64,000 nucleotides of DNA from Eustoma russellianum (Eukaryota > Streptophyta > Magnoliopsida > Gentianales > Gentianaceae). The notes under the pieces are model-generated. The model was not told the origin of the DNA, searched no databases, and saw only the letters and a program-made list of their open reading frames with translations. Shown here one piece after another: positions 11,144 through 22,535 of the stretch; position 1 is the first letter of the stretch; each line of letters begins with the position of its first letter. The stretch spans positions 15,590,036 to 15,654,035 of the forward strand of contig AP025071.1 in NCBI GenBank assembly GCA_036186865.1, read 5' to 3'. Made by a program: the position numbers and the translations under genes.

Positions 11144-12230
11144 ATGGATGCTGAGCAGCAAATACCATCTATTGACCGAATTCTGGTGGTAAATAAGTTC
11201 AAGGATGTTTTCTCCGATGAATTGCCATGTTTTCCACCGAGCAGAGAGGTTGAGTTCGAGATTAATCGATCCCAGGTGCTAAACCTATATCAAAAGCATC
11301 TTATCGTATGGTGTTGGTGGAGCTCAAGGAGTTGAACGAGCAACTACAGGAGTTATCCGATCGCAAGTTTATTCGCCCAAGTGTCTCACTCTAGGGAGCT
11401 CCTGTGCTGTCCGTGAATAAGAAAGGTAAGAGTATGAGATTGTGTATCGATTATCGCGAGATAAATAAGATCACAATTAAGAATAAATATCCTTTACCCC
11501 GGATCGAGGACCTTTTCGATCAGTTGAAGGTAACCCCTTAAATAACGCAATTGATATTTAATAATGTTTAAACTCAAATTAACTGCACATGTTTGCATCA
11601 TGTATTCCAATATTGATCTTCGATCCGGATATCATCCGTTAAGGATTAAAGCAGAGGATATTTCGAAGACTGTCTTTCGCATCATACGACCACTAGAAGT
11701 TCTTAGTGATGCCGTTTGGGCTGACTAGTGCCCCAGCTGCCTTCATGGACTTTATGAATACTGTATTCAGAGATCAGTTGGATAAGTTTGTGGTAGTATT
11801 CATTGATGACATCCTGGTCCATTCTCCTGATGAAGATACGCACGCTGAGCACTTGAGAGAAGTTATGAGGACCCTCAGGCAGAAGAAGTTGTACGTTAAG
11901 TTCAATAAGTGTGAATTTTGGCTGAAGAGCGTGGCTTTCTTGGGTCACGTAGTCTCAGAAGAGGGGATCTCAGTGGATCCGAAGAAGATTGAGGCTATCA
12001 TAGAGTGGCCTACCGACCAATGTAACTGAAGCACAAAGTTTTCTTGGGTTGGCTAGCTACCACAGGAAGTTTGCTGAGGGTTTCTCTATTATAGCGATGT
12101 CACTAAGCAGGTTGACGCAGAAAAAGACGAAGTTCGAGTGCACCGCAGATTGTGAGAAGAGCTTCATTAAACTGAAGAAGAGATTGTCCACTGCCCCCAT
12201 GTGGAGCATTCATGGCACGAGCATTGCATT
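11144..12230 (+). pseudogene. gypsy-type RT, frameshifted
   Basis: Frames spell the stretch leading into gypsy RT (VVNKFKDVFSDELP, PPSREVEFEI), then RLCIDYREINKITIKNKYPLPRIEDLFDQL (11431-11530), then after an interruption IDLRSGYHPLRI (from about 11609), MPFGLTSAPAAF (11709), the catalytic FIDD (about 11799-11810), CEFWL, FLGHVVSEEGISVDP and the connection region (FLGLASYHRKF, FECTADCEKSF) to about 12225. At least four frame changes and an insertion of about 75 bases near 11531-11606 break it. Order and motifs are typical of plant chromovirus-like or Tat-like pol; the lineage is undetermined. Confidence 0.85.
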
Positions 12231-12634
12231 TGTCTATGAGCCGTGTGGTCCTACGGGGCATGTGGTCCTACAGGATGTGTGACCTGACGAGGCGTGTGAT
12301 GGATGTATGGTGGGTCCAAGCCACCTACATTCGATAGGACCCGAGATATGAGCATGTTGTGTGATATAATAATATTGTTGCACGTGATACGATAGTGAGA
12401 AGGGGCATGTAGCATGAAGTTGCGTATTGCATCTGAATGAGTGAGTTGTTGTTTACCTTACGCTTCAGTTGTGTTGAGTTACAGTAAATCTTACTTTCCA
12501 AAACTGAACTGGGTATATGTTGTTTTTTTATTTAATTTCTTATATATTATCTGTAACTCTGTGGGTTTTACCTCGTCCTTGTAAGTATGATTCTTTTTTA
12601 GGAGAGTCGGGTAACCTACGAGTGATTCCATATT
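12231..12634. other. Unassigned sequence between gypsy pol and the element 2 LTR
   Basis: About 400 bases without a recognisable frame or repeat in this window. Probably further decayed gypsy internal sequence. The junction with element 2's LTR near 12634 shows short TATTCAT microhomology, suggesting deletion by illegitimate recombination. Confidence 0.4.
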
Positions 12635-14930
12635 ATATATTCATGTTTTTTAAAAGACACAATACACATATATTTCGACGTACTACCGACACGTTACATA
12701 TATCACAAACGTATGTCAACGTCACACCTCTATATACGCCTCATATTTATGAGTATATTCAGGTCTTATATTATATGATATAAATCATGGTGATGACAAA
12801 ATTATAACGACACGTTACAAGGTCATAAACCAAAAATTGTCGTATCGGATGACTACCGAAACTTCACCGACGTGTCACGTACTTGCCATATATAGATGGC
12901 CAGCCCATATACTTCAAAAATAGCCAAAATTTCGTGGCTCACATGTTCAAATCAGCCACTAAATCATTCCATGTTGGCTCGCACAAATCACCCACAATTC
13001 ATGCTAAATTTGTGGAGAATTGAAACTCAACTTTACTAGTACACATGTGGCGTTTTTTCTTAAGCTATTGGAGATGATTATATAATTTATTATATGTATA
13101 TTATATGTGACATAATATATATTACATGTGAAAGAATTTTGAATTTAATCGGAGAAAAATCGCGTAATCGACGAAAGTCGAAAATTTGGTTTTCTACGAA
13201 CACAACACATGGAACGTTTTTGGAATGAGATGTACCATTTATCTAGATACTTTTTACAAATTCAAGACATGTTAAAGTGTTCTAGAAAATTCAAATTAGA
13301 TCTGATTGCAATTTACCATATATGTGTAAATATTTTGCATTTTTTTGACAAAGCTTACTAAAATGAAATTTCAACACATGCCTAGCTATATCACACGCCA
13401 TTTGCAGCCATGATGGAGTCAAGGTGGAGTTTATTTGGCATCTCAATTGGTGAAGAATATGCCACATAGACATAAAAGAGGACACTACATATGGAAGGAA
13501 TTCAAAACTACAACACATGCTGAATATTTTTCAGCACATGTGTAGTTGGTGATTTTTGGGCTGATTTCGTCTTCAATTTGCTTCCGAAAATTCAAGGGAT
13601 TAAATGGTGATTGTTTGATAATATTTTGAGTACTTTTTGGCACATGTTTTGTAAGTGTTTTTTTAGATTTTTACAGCACATTAAAGGATGTCAAGTTGAA
13701 CCAATCATCTAGTGACAAGTAAACAAGGTCAAGTCATCCTTCCAATCATAGTGTGCCAAGTAAGCAAGATGGTGTCATCTCTACACAAGACAATCTTCCA
13801 AGGGCATTAAAGAGAATTTTTTCAATAATGGAAGAAGCCCTAAAGGGGCGGCCATGAAGTGCATTAAAGAAGAGAAGTAGTGCAAACAAATCCAAGACAA
13901 CAGCACATTTTTCTCAAGTGCAAAAGATCTACTACTCTCTTCTTCTACCCTTCTTTCGTCCTCTTCTTCTCTCAAGCCTATTGTTCATATATTCTAAATA
14001 TTTTATAGGCTTTAAATATATCACCCACTCTCATTCATTGTTTTAAAAGGTTGATCAAGGTGTGATCAAACCTTCATTCAATCGGTGATGGTGTCCGTGA
14101 TTTGTTTGCTCGATTGTGTTGTTTGTAAAAGGATGGAGTTAGTGTGTAACTCCAGTCACCCTTGTGGTAAGGTGTTTTTGGTGTTTTGTGATAATCAAGG
14201 AAGGTGTCCTCCAAGACTGGAGTAGGTTGATTTAACTGAATCAGTATAAAATCTTTGGTGTCTTCACTTTACTGCACTTTACTTTCAGTTTCCAGCATTC
14301 TGCATCAATTTCATTGCAATAGTAAAAATAACAAACGAATTTCAAAAATCATAAAATTTTTCAAAAACATAGACACATCTCCTAGAGTTCATTTGACACA
14401 AGTTTTAACTCATTTGGATAAGTATAAGTCAGTCAAACTTGAATAGTTCTCAGACTAATGCAATCTGATTTTCAGAGTTACAAAGGTAGAGAACATCAAC
14501 GTGATTGACATACTTTCCAAAGGAATTTTCAAAAAATGTTTCAACCCATTACAATACATATATTGAGGGTCTTTTCATTAAATTTTCAGACCATTTGGAG
14601 TCACCAATTAATCGGAATAAAATTTTCAAGTCGGAGTACTGTTTCTAGCAGATTTGCGCAATCTGACCAAGAACGTATTTTCAAGGGGTTAGGAGTGAAA
14701 TTTTAATTTGAAATTTTTATGAGATACTCAGAACATATGACAGTAGATTCTCACTAAATTTCATAATTTTGGATGTCTGTAACTAGGTCTTTTAATTATT
14801 TCAAATCAGAATCTCAAAACAGAAACTGTTTTCAGAAGTGAGGTTTTTGGTTCAAAATTTTTTAAAAACCAAATTTTTCGCACCCACTATTCAACCCTCC
14901 CCCTTCTAGTGGTACTTTACAAGTACTACA
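12635..14930 (+). repeat. 5' LTR of element 2, lacking its first ~385 bp
   Basis: Collinear with 16533-18122 plus 30222-30927. The first about 385 bases of the LTR (16147-16532 in the other copy) are missing, replaced by gypsy-layer sequence. Ends ACTACA before the primer site. Confidence 0.87.
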
Positions 14931-14932
14931 AG

Positions 14933-14944
14933 TGGTATCAGAGT
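14933..14944 (+). other. Primer-binding site of element 2
   Basis: TGGTATCAGAGT, one mismatch from the iMet site of element 1, two bases after the LTR end. Confidence 0.88.
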
Positions 14945-15022
14945 GCAGGAACACTCACGACTAGAAGATATAACAATCTTTGTGAGATAGCATCCACTAG
15001 CTATAAAACCGAACAAGAAGGT

Positions 15023-15868
15023 ATGTCAAGCCAAAGGCCTCCACTTTTTGATAATGAGGTAAATGCTAATTCTGATTCAGATTCTAAACTATCTTATAAT
15101 GATTTGTATATTGAATATCTTGAATTACATAAGTTTGCTAGGACTCTTGCAAAAGAAAAGAAACGGTTAATTGAAGACAAGAAATTGTTAGAATCTTCTA
15201 ACACAAATCTTGTATCTCAATTAAATGATTCAAAAGAAGAATTGCCTTGCATGATAAATTCATTAAAGTCTAAAACTTCATCTTTGAAAATAGAGAATAA
15301 TGAAATGAAAGATGAGATCTTAGATTTGAGATCAAGAAACGAAGATCTAGAAAAGACGATAAAACAATTCGATAGAGGAACTTGCATGTTAGATCGTCTC
15401 ATTTCTTCGCAAAAGCGTGAAAGCGACAAAACCGGATTAGGATACGTTGAGAAAAACGAAACACAAAATAAATCAATCAAATTCATTCTATCTTCATCTA
15501 AGAAAACACATGCAAATGTAGCACCTAAAAGGACACCTATATCACCCCTTACTTCATCTCATCGTGCTTCTTCTTTATATCATATAAGATATAATTATGT
15601 GCCGTATAAATATGAAAATAAACCATTGATGCATACACGACATTCATTCAACATAAATGCATCTAGATCACGCACCATGCACACTAACACAAAGGCATAT
15701 CAAAAACGAAAATCATACCATGTGCATGATGGGATTCTTGTTCAAAGGCCAAACACATTCCCAACTAATGTCTATTATATTGTGTCTTCATCTCTTTTTT
15801 CAACCTTTGGAAGACCTGGGAAGGTCACCCAAGTTTGGGTACCAAAAGGTACATTTGCGAAGGGTTGA
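15023..15868 (+). pseudogene. gag remnant of element 2, N-terminal tip fused to C-terminal half
   Basis: The ATG that starts gag in element 1 reads ATA here. The next in-frame Met, at 15023, gives MSSQRPPLFD and then jumps straight into the acidic and coiled-coil C-terminal part (NSDSDSKLSYNDL...), so the capsid-like region and zinc knuckle are deleted in frame. The open frame runs to the TQVWVPKG motif and stops at 15866-15868. Residues about 30-125 are Lys/Glu/Leu-rich and likely coiled coil. It stays open over about 280 codons, unlike the gag of element 1, so it may be expressible; a role is not known. Confidence 0.75.
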
Positions 15869-15971
15869 ATCAATAACCATTAGGAGCGCACTTGAAATGC
15901 ATGATTTCCATATTCTATAAATTGTTATTTCTTTACATTCTTACATGTGCTTTTTATGCCATTTACAAAAT

Positions 15972-16146
15972 AAAGGGGGAGAGAAAAGCATGATTTAAGG
16001 GGGAGAGAGAGCATGATTTAAGGGGGAGCACACGATGCACACTATACTATAAATTCAAAATTCAAATTTGTGCATAATTAGAGAGGGAGCAATCATATTC
16101 AAATCATGAACCAGTGTTATTTTGTAAATCATCAAAATGAGGAGAT
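15972..16146 (+). other. Polypurine tracts of element 2
   Basis: Three AAGGGGGAG-type tracts (about 15972, 15997 and 16019), then GAGGAGAT directly before the LTR start at 16147. The array is the same as in element 1, supporting the family assignment. Confidence 0.75.
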
Positions 16147-18122
16147 TGTTGAGAAGAAGTGTTTGAATGATTTACAAATGCATGATTTAAATGGTACAAG
16201 TTTACGAAATGCATAAATAAATTATTACTTGACACGTTTATGTGATATACATGCTTCATATGTATATGTATATTGTTTCCATACTAAAAAGCCACGAAGC
16301 GTTAAATCTTACATCATATGGCAAATATTTGTTGTCTTTGAAGTATTTTCAGGTGCCATAATTAATGAACTAAACTAGTTCGTTAAGTGGAGTACTTAAG
16401 TTAATGAACTAACTAGTTCGTTAAATGGAGACATATTTGGTGGAGGCTACATGGCAACAAATTTGGAAATGAAAAGTCCCCTCCCCATTTAATCTTACAC
16501 GCCATATACACACACACACACACACACATGCATATTCATATTTTTTTAAAAGGCACAATACACATATATTTCGACGTACTACCGACACGTTACATATATC
16601 ACAAACGTACGTCAGCGTCACACCACTATATACACCTCATATTTATGAGTATATTCAGGTCTTATATCGTATGATATAAGTCATGGTGATGACAAAATTA
16701 TAACGACACGTTACAAGGTCATAAACCGAAAATTATCGTATCAAGTGACTACCGAAACTTCACCGACGTGTCACGTACTTGCCATATAAAGATGGCCAGC
16801 CCATATACTTCAAAAATAGCCAAAAATATTGTGGCTCACATGTTCAAATCAGCCACTAAATCATTCCATGTTTGCACACACAAATCACCCACAATTTATG
16901 CTAAATTTGTGGAGAATTCAAACTCAACTTTACTAGTACACATGTGGCGTTTTTGCTTAAGCTATTGGAGCTGATTATATACTTTATTATATGTATATTA
17001 TGCGTGACATAATATATATTACATGTGAAAGAAGTTTAAATTTAATCGGAGAAAATTCGCATAATCGACGAAAGTCAAAAATTCGTATTTCTACGAACAC
17101 AACACATGGAACGCTTTTGGCATGAGATGTAACATTTATCTAGACACTTTTTACACATTCAAGACATGTTAAAGTGTTCTAGAAAATTCAAATTAGGGCT
17201 GATTGCAATTTAACATATATGTGTAAATATTGTGCATTATTTAACAAAGCTTACTAAAGTGAAATTTCAGCACATGCCTAGCTATATCACACGCCATTTG
17301 CAGCCATGATGATGCCAATGTGGAGTTTATTTGGCATCTCAATTGGTGGAGAATATGCCACATAAGCTTAGTGACATAAAGGAGGGCACCACATATGGAA
17401 GAAATTCAAAACTACAACACATGCTGAAAAATTTTCAGCACGTGTAGTTGGCGATTTTTGGGCTGATTTTGTCTTCAATTTGCTTCCCAAAATTCAAGGG
17501 ATTGAATGGTGATTGTTTGGTAATATTTTAACTACTTTTTGGCACATGTTTTGCAAGTTTTTTTTTCAGATTTTTACAGTACATTAAAGGATGTCAAGTT
17601 GGACCAATCATCAGGTGACAAGTAAGCAAGGTCAAGTCATCCTTCCAATCATAGTGTGCCAAGTAAGCAAGATGGTGTCATCTCTACACAAGGCAATCTT
17701 CCAAGGGCATTAAAGAAAATTTTTTCAATAATGGAAGAAGCCCTAAAGGGGCGGCCATGAAGTGCATTAAAGAAGAGAAGTAGTGTAAATAAAGCCAAGA
17801 CAACAACACATTTCTCTCAAGTGCAAAAATCTACTACTCTCTTCTTCTACCTTTCTTTCGTCCTCTTCTTCTCACAAGCCTATTGTTCATATATTTTATA
17901 TATTTTATAGGCTTTGAATATACCACCCACTCTTATTCATTGTTGTAAAAGGTTGATCAAGGTGTGATCAAACCTTCACTCAATCGGTGGTGGTGTCCGT
18001 GATTCGTTTGCTCGATTGTGTTGTTTGTAAAAGGGTGGATTAGTGTGTAACTCCAGTCACCCTTGTGGTAAGGTACTTTTGGTGTTTAGTGATAACCGAG
18101 GAATGTGTCTTCGAAGACTGGA
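16147..18122 (+). repeat. 3' LTR of element 2, first part
   Basis: Starts TGTTGAGAAG after the polypurine tract. It contains a (CA)n run near 16508, the conserved promoter-like block near 16780 and one TGCTGAAA hairpin near 17420. It stops at 18122 where the 12.1 kb insertion begins. Confidence 0.88.
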
Positions 18123-18849
18123 TGTAGCGCCCCGTCCGAAACCAGGGTTCCGGCTCAGTGCACCCGCCGTACTCTACTCCATAGAGTACAAAGCGTCGAT
18201 ACTATACATGTACATGTCGACATGAATAATGAATCGATAAGCGGAAGCAACATAACATAAACAAATCATCATCGACATGCAATGTACTACATCATAATCT
18301 GTGTCAACCAAAATATACATAATGTTGAAACTTTCTGAATTACATCATAATTCAGGACTTGACGCCTTTGAAGCAAGACTCTCAACCTGTTTCTTCATTA
18401 TCAGTGATTCTTCTAGCCTGTTCTCAACAAATCTGTGAATGAACCTGTTATCTGGAAATGATAATTAAAGGCAAGTATGAGCGATAGCCATCGTCTTTTA
18501 ATTGCTCAGCAAGTAGTCTTTCTAGATACGACATGTGGATCATACATGGAAATAGAGTGACAAGTCTAATAAACATTTGTATCAAAAATAGATAACATAT
18601 TTGCATTTTAGAAAGTAATCTTAGTATGGCATATTATGAACTTTAAGAATAAACAAGGAGAATTCCTCAACATAACATACTTACATATCATAGTACTTAG
18701 TCCATCACATCATAACATGTCCGTACTTAGCTTCTAACTCATAACTTATACTAAAATCAATGACATCATAACTTAAGAATCTCTTAAGGTATCATATCGT
18801 AACTTAAGGATCTTCTGAAGGTCACATATGCTAGCATGGTCATGACGTG

Positions 18850-18990
18850 ATGCATAAAACATGGCTTTTCATAACATGATGGTTCATAACATGACTTTTC
18901 ATAAACATGACATGATTTTCATAACTTGCATAACATGACATTTGCATAACATGAAGACATAACATTTTCATCATTGGCTATAGCACTTTT
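18850..18990. repeat. Short CATAACATGA-type tandem array inside the LTR
   Basis: About ten degenerate copies of CATAACATGA/TTTTCATAACATGA. The same array occurs at about 23240-23360 and 27290-27400 in the other LTRs. Confidence 0.7.
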
Positions 18991-19959
18991 CATAAGAATA
19001 ATGACGCACGACATACCGAATGATTCCCCGTATAGTACATGTGCGACATAACATCATGAATCATATGCACATGTGCAAACGGTGACGCATTATGACTGAG
19101 TCCCGTGTCCCAGACCCGGTGTTACACTCAGCCGTAACGTAAACATGGGCCCCTGACACCTACCATTCCGGTCCTGATGTCAGGACAACGCTTCAACATA
19201 ACATAACATAATCATGAACATAACATAACATATCGTGTCTCATCGGAATCATTCGTCTCGTGTTTATTATTCCTATGCATATGAACTTTTAAAAACATGA
19301 GATGTGACAACATAACTTTGCAAATCTTGTTCTCATGCAACGTCAGACTTGGTCAATTGCGGGTATCTTGTCATACTACCACTAGTAACATCACTCACTT
19401 AATTTCCTTCTACACATCACAACTTAAACAAGATACCATTTTCACCTACAAATAAGTACCATTCGGCCATCATACTAAAACAGCCCCCTTTTTCTATTAT
19501 CATCACACAATAATTTGGTAGCATCTATTCCATACATGCATATCATAATTCATAACTTAAATGCCTACATCATGAAAATTTCTAAGTACTTTACATTTCA
19601 TCTAAGATTTCATAACTTACATTTATCATAACCTATCTATGTTAGCATATATAACATGTAACATATCATGTACATACATTGTAAAAGTTAATAGTCTTAT
19701 ATTTACACATACATAAATATGGCCTATTTATGTTTCATACTTTTCATAACTTAATACATAATTTACATACTTAACTTACTTTCATAACTTAACATATTCA
19801 TCATATATACATATGTATTTGTGTAAAAATATAATAAAATCATTTTGTCACCAAGCCTAAAGGCCGAACATATAGACATGGTATACATATATATAAATCA
19901 TTTTAAGCTATATTATATAATATCCAAAACTTATTCATTTTCATATCTTAACATATTCA

Positions 19960-20545
19960 TCATATACATATATATATATATATACTTGTACAAAAATATA
20001 ATAAAATCATTTTGTCACCAAGGCCTATTGGCCGAATATATATATATATTTGCAATAGTTTATATACTATACATATATAGATACATATAAGTCATTTTAA
20101 ATACCATTATTCATATTTAATGTATATAATATACTTATGTGTGCATAATACATATAAAAATTATTCATAATCACAATTAGACATAAAACCGAAATATATA
20201 TATATATATATATTATATAGGTGTATAATACATAATACATAATACACCAATACGTATTCATTTTCTCTTTTTAACCTATTCACAAACCGTATATACCTAT
20301 ATATATCAATATATTTTCATACAAAATAGTATGTTTATTTATATGCATCTACACATCTCTACCTACATATGTATACATATATATATATATAGATCCGTAT
20401 ATATACATATGTAGATCTATACACTTATACATATATAGATATCAACATACATATTTTATAATATGTATATATATGTGTGTTTATATATAATGTATATATG
20501 TGTATATAGTGTGCGTGTATATAGTGTATATATATATACTTATTA
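19960..20545. repeat. AT-rich microsatellite cluster in LTR A
   Basis: Multiple (TA)n, ATATGTATAC and TATATAG runs. The equivalent part of LTR C (28400-28980) has different run lengths, and the middle LTR is gapped here. Confidence 0.8.
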
Positions 20546-21776
20546 CTCAACATAGATCTAAACTTTCTTGAAAAGAAATCTTGAACATACTACATGATGA
20601 TCCAACTTTGATATGAACATAAATACTTAATATTTGTAAAATCATGTAGGATCTAGGAAGAAAACTTGCCTTGATTTACTTCCTTACTCTTAGATGGTGA
20701 TTCCTTCACTTGGATTTGAAGAACACGTTTCTCCTCCTTCTCTTTGGTCTATACGGTTATGATGCCCAAAAAGGAGAGTTAGTGTACAACTTATGAAACT
20801 AATTATATGGAAGAATCAAACTTAAACTTCATAAAATTCTTACCTTACTTGCTTTTGATTCTACATGCTACAACCTTCTTGAATCTTTCTTAGTTGATGG
20901 AGTGTTGTTTAAAACTTGATGTAGGAGTTGTTATGTGGGTTGAGTTGAAAAGAAAACCCTCTTCTTGTTTGAAGAATGCATAGCCGAGATTTAGAGAGGA
21001 GAAGGAGGGTTGTTTGGTTGGTTAATGAAGAGGGGAGGTGGAAGGAGATGGCTTGTGTATAATAATGGAGAGTAGTGTACTCTCCTCCTTAAATTTTCGG
21101 TGAGTGAAGAAGAGAGAGGGAGGTGAAGAATAATTGAAATAGTGTAAAGAAAGTGAAAGGATGAGGGAAGTGAGATGAATGATGTAAAAAATAATTTTTG
21201 TCTTCCTTTCCTTGGTGTATGGCCGAAAGTAGGAAGGGATGGGGAGGGGAATATTGTGTGAAAAGATAAAGGGAAAGATTAAAGAATGGTGGTGGGGTTG
21301 AGTGGTGTAAGAGAGTATGGTATAAACTAATATTAATGATAAAGTGTGTAAGAATAAATAAGTTTGGCATGTGAGATGGGGGAGGCGTTAGATTAGGTGT
21401 GGTGGGATGGGAGATTTTTGTCTTTTATTGACATGTGGGATAAAGTGGAAGAAAACATGATACTAGTGTGTATTGTAGTTATCGTATCGGGTATTTTTAT
21501 TCGTTTTGATTTATCTCTATCGACTTGTGTTGCTACCGACTAATTTATTTAAATACCTTGTATGTCCTATACAGTCATTGTCTAGTCCCAACCAGTCTCG
21601 TTATATCCGTTAACTCACCTTAAGGTTATTTTTATGTGTGTTTCTAACCCCGATATTTAATGTCGATGTCTTTATTAATTCTAAATAAAAATTTAAAATT
21701 CCACTACAATTTCATCAACATCGCATTTGCGTTCTATTTTCATCATTTCCACTAGCCCGGGTCTCGGGTCGTAACA

Positions 21777-22535
21777 TTCTTCCCCCCTTATAAAAAGTTT
21801 CGTCCTCGAAACTTAGGGGTTGTATCGATTTTGTCCTTAATGATTTAAATACTTAATTTCTAGCGTCATTTCTTAATCGCCTTTGATTCAACTTACGCAT
21901 ACTAATTCCAATCAGATAGTCCGATGACTTTTTAAATTCATAATTTAGCTCCCAATGTGGCCTGACTCATTATATCCTTATATCTATTTATATAATCGTA
22001 CTCCTATCACTATGAATTTACATCCCTAATACGACTAACATCTTTGACCTACTCTGAAAATTTCTAATTTCATCGTCTTATTCATACGCGTACTATTTGT
22101 GCCATATATTTGCCAAACTCTAATCATCGTAATTCTTATAAATTACTGCTTATAGTTCTACTATATATCCTATCTTAATCAGCCTAAGAACTTCTATCAC
22201 TATCTCCAAATGTTATCCCAATTAGAGCTAAACCTGAAATTGTGGAGATTACAATTTATAACTACTATGTTACTAACTAGAAAATAGCATTGAGGTATTC
22301 TAGTGACTTGACCTGTACAAATGTCGGAAAGCCTAAACGACCTACTTATACTTTCTAGTTTTCTTGTATCTGTCTAATACCGTTCTATTTCTCTTATACT
22401 AAGGCTGTCGCTTTCATCTAAGATCGTTTCTTACATCTATGATCATTTCTTAAATTCTAAGATCATTGCTTAAGTTCATGTCGTTGTTTACTTATGTGTC
22501 CGCAGTGGATCTAGAGCCACTGCTCTGATACCAAC
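21777..22535 (-). repeat. Internal region 1 of the tandem element (759 bp, non-coding)
   Basis: Between two LTRs. Reading on the minus strand it runs from the primer site (22522-22533) to the polypurine tract (about 21777-21790, CCCCCC on the plus strand). No frame of note. Same length as internal region 2 and nearly identical to it. Confidence 0.88.
22522..22533 (-). other. Primer-binding site, internal region 1
   Basis: GCTCTGATACCA on the plus strand, that is TGGTATCAGAGC on the minus strand (iMet), three bases from the LTR end. Confidence 0.88.

Larger units (their letters stand above)
11053..12634 (+). mobile_element. Ty3/gypsy retrotransposon remnant
   Basis: Genomic layer beneath the Sireviruses. 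The first about 90 bases are unassigned, 11144-12230 is recognisable gypsy RT, and 12231-12634 has no recognisable coding and is probably more decayed internal sequence. No LTR, primer site or polypurine tract is visible. It is bounded by element 0's LTR start and by the truncated LTR of element 2. Confidence 0.75.
18123..21776 (-). repeat. LTR copy A of the tandem element (3654 bp)
   Basis: Last LTR in the minus direction. Compared with the other copies it has an extra about 24 bases near 18191-18214 in the terminal part. It includes a CATAACATGA-rich array (about 18850-18990) and a long AT microsatellite (about 19960-20545). Confidence 0.9.

Noticed and set aside
14909..15022. Longer gag start of element 2 at 14909
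   Set aside because: It lies in the LTR end and across the primer-binding site, so it is not a plausible start.
16508..16530. (CA)n run as a regulatory element
   Set aside because: A simple microsatellite inside an LTR, absent at the same place in related copies.
21089..21370. 93-codon minus-strand frame repeated near 25138 and 29462
   Set aside because: It recurs only because it lies in the three LTR copies. Low-complexity Leu/Phe/His composition, no motif, and frame changes in the third copy.
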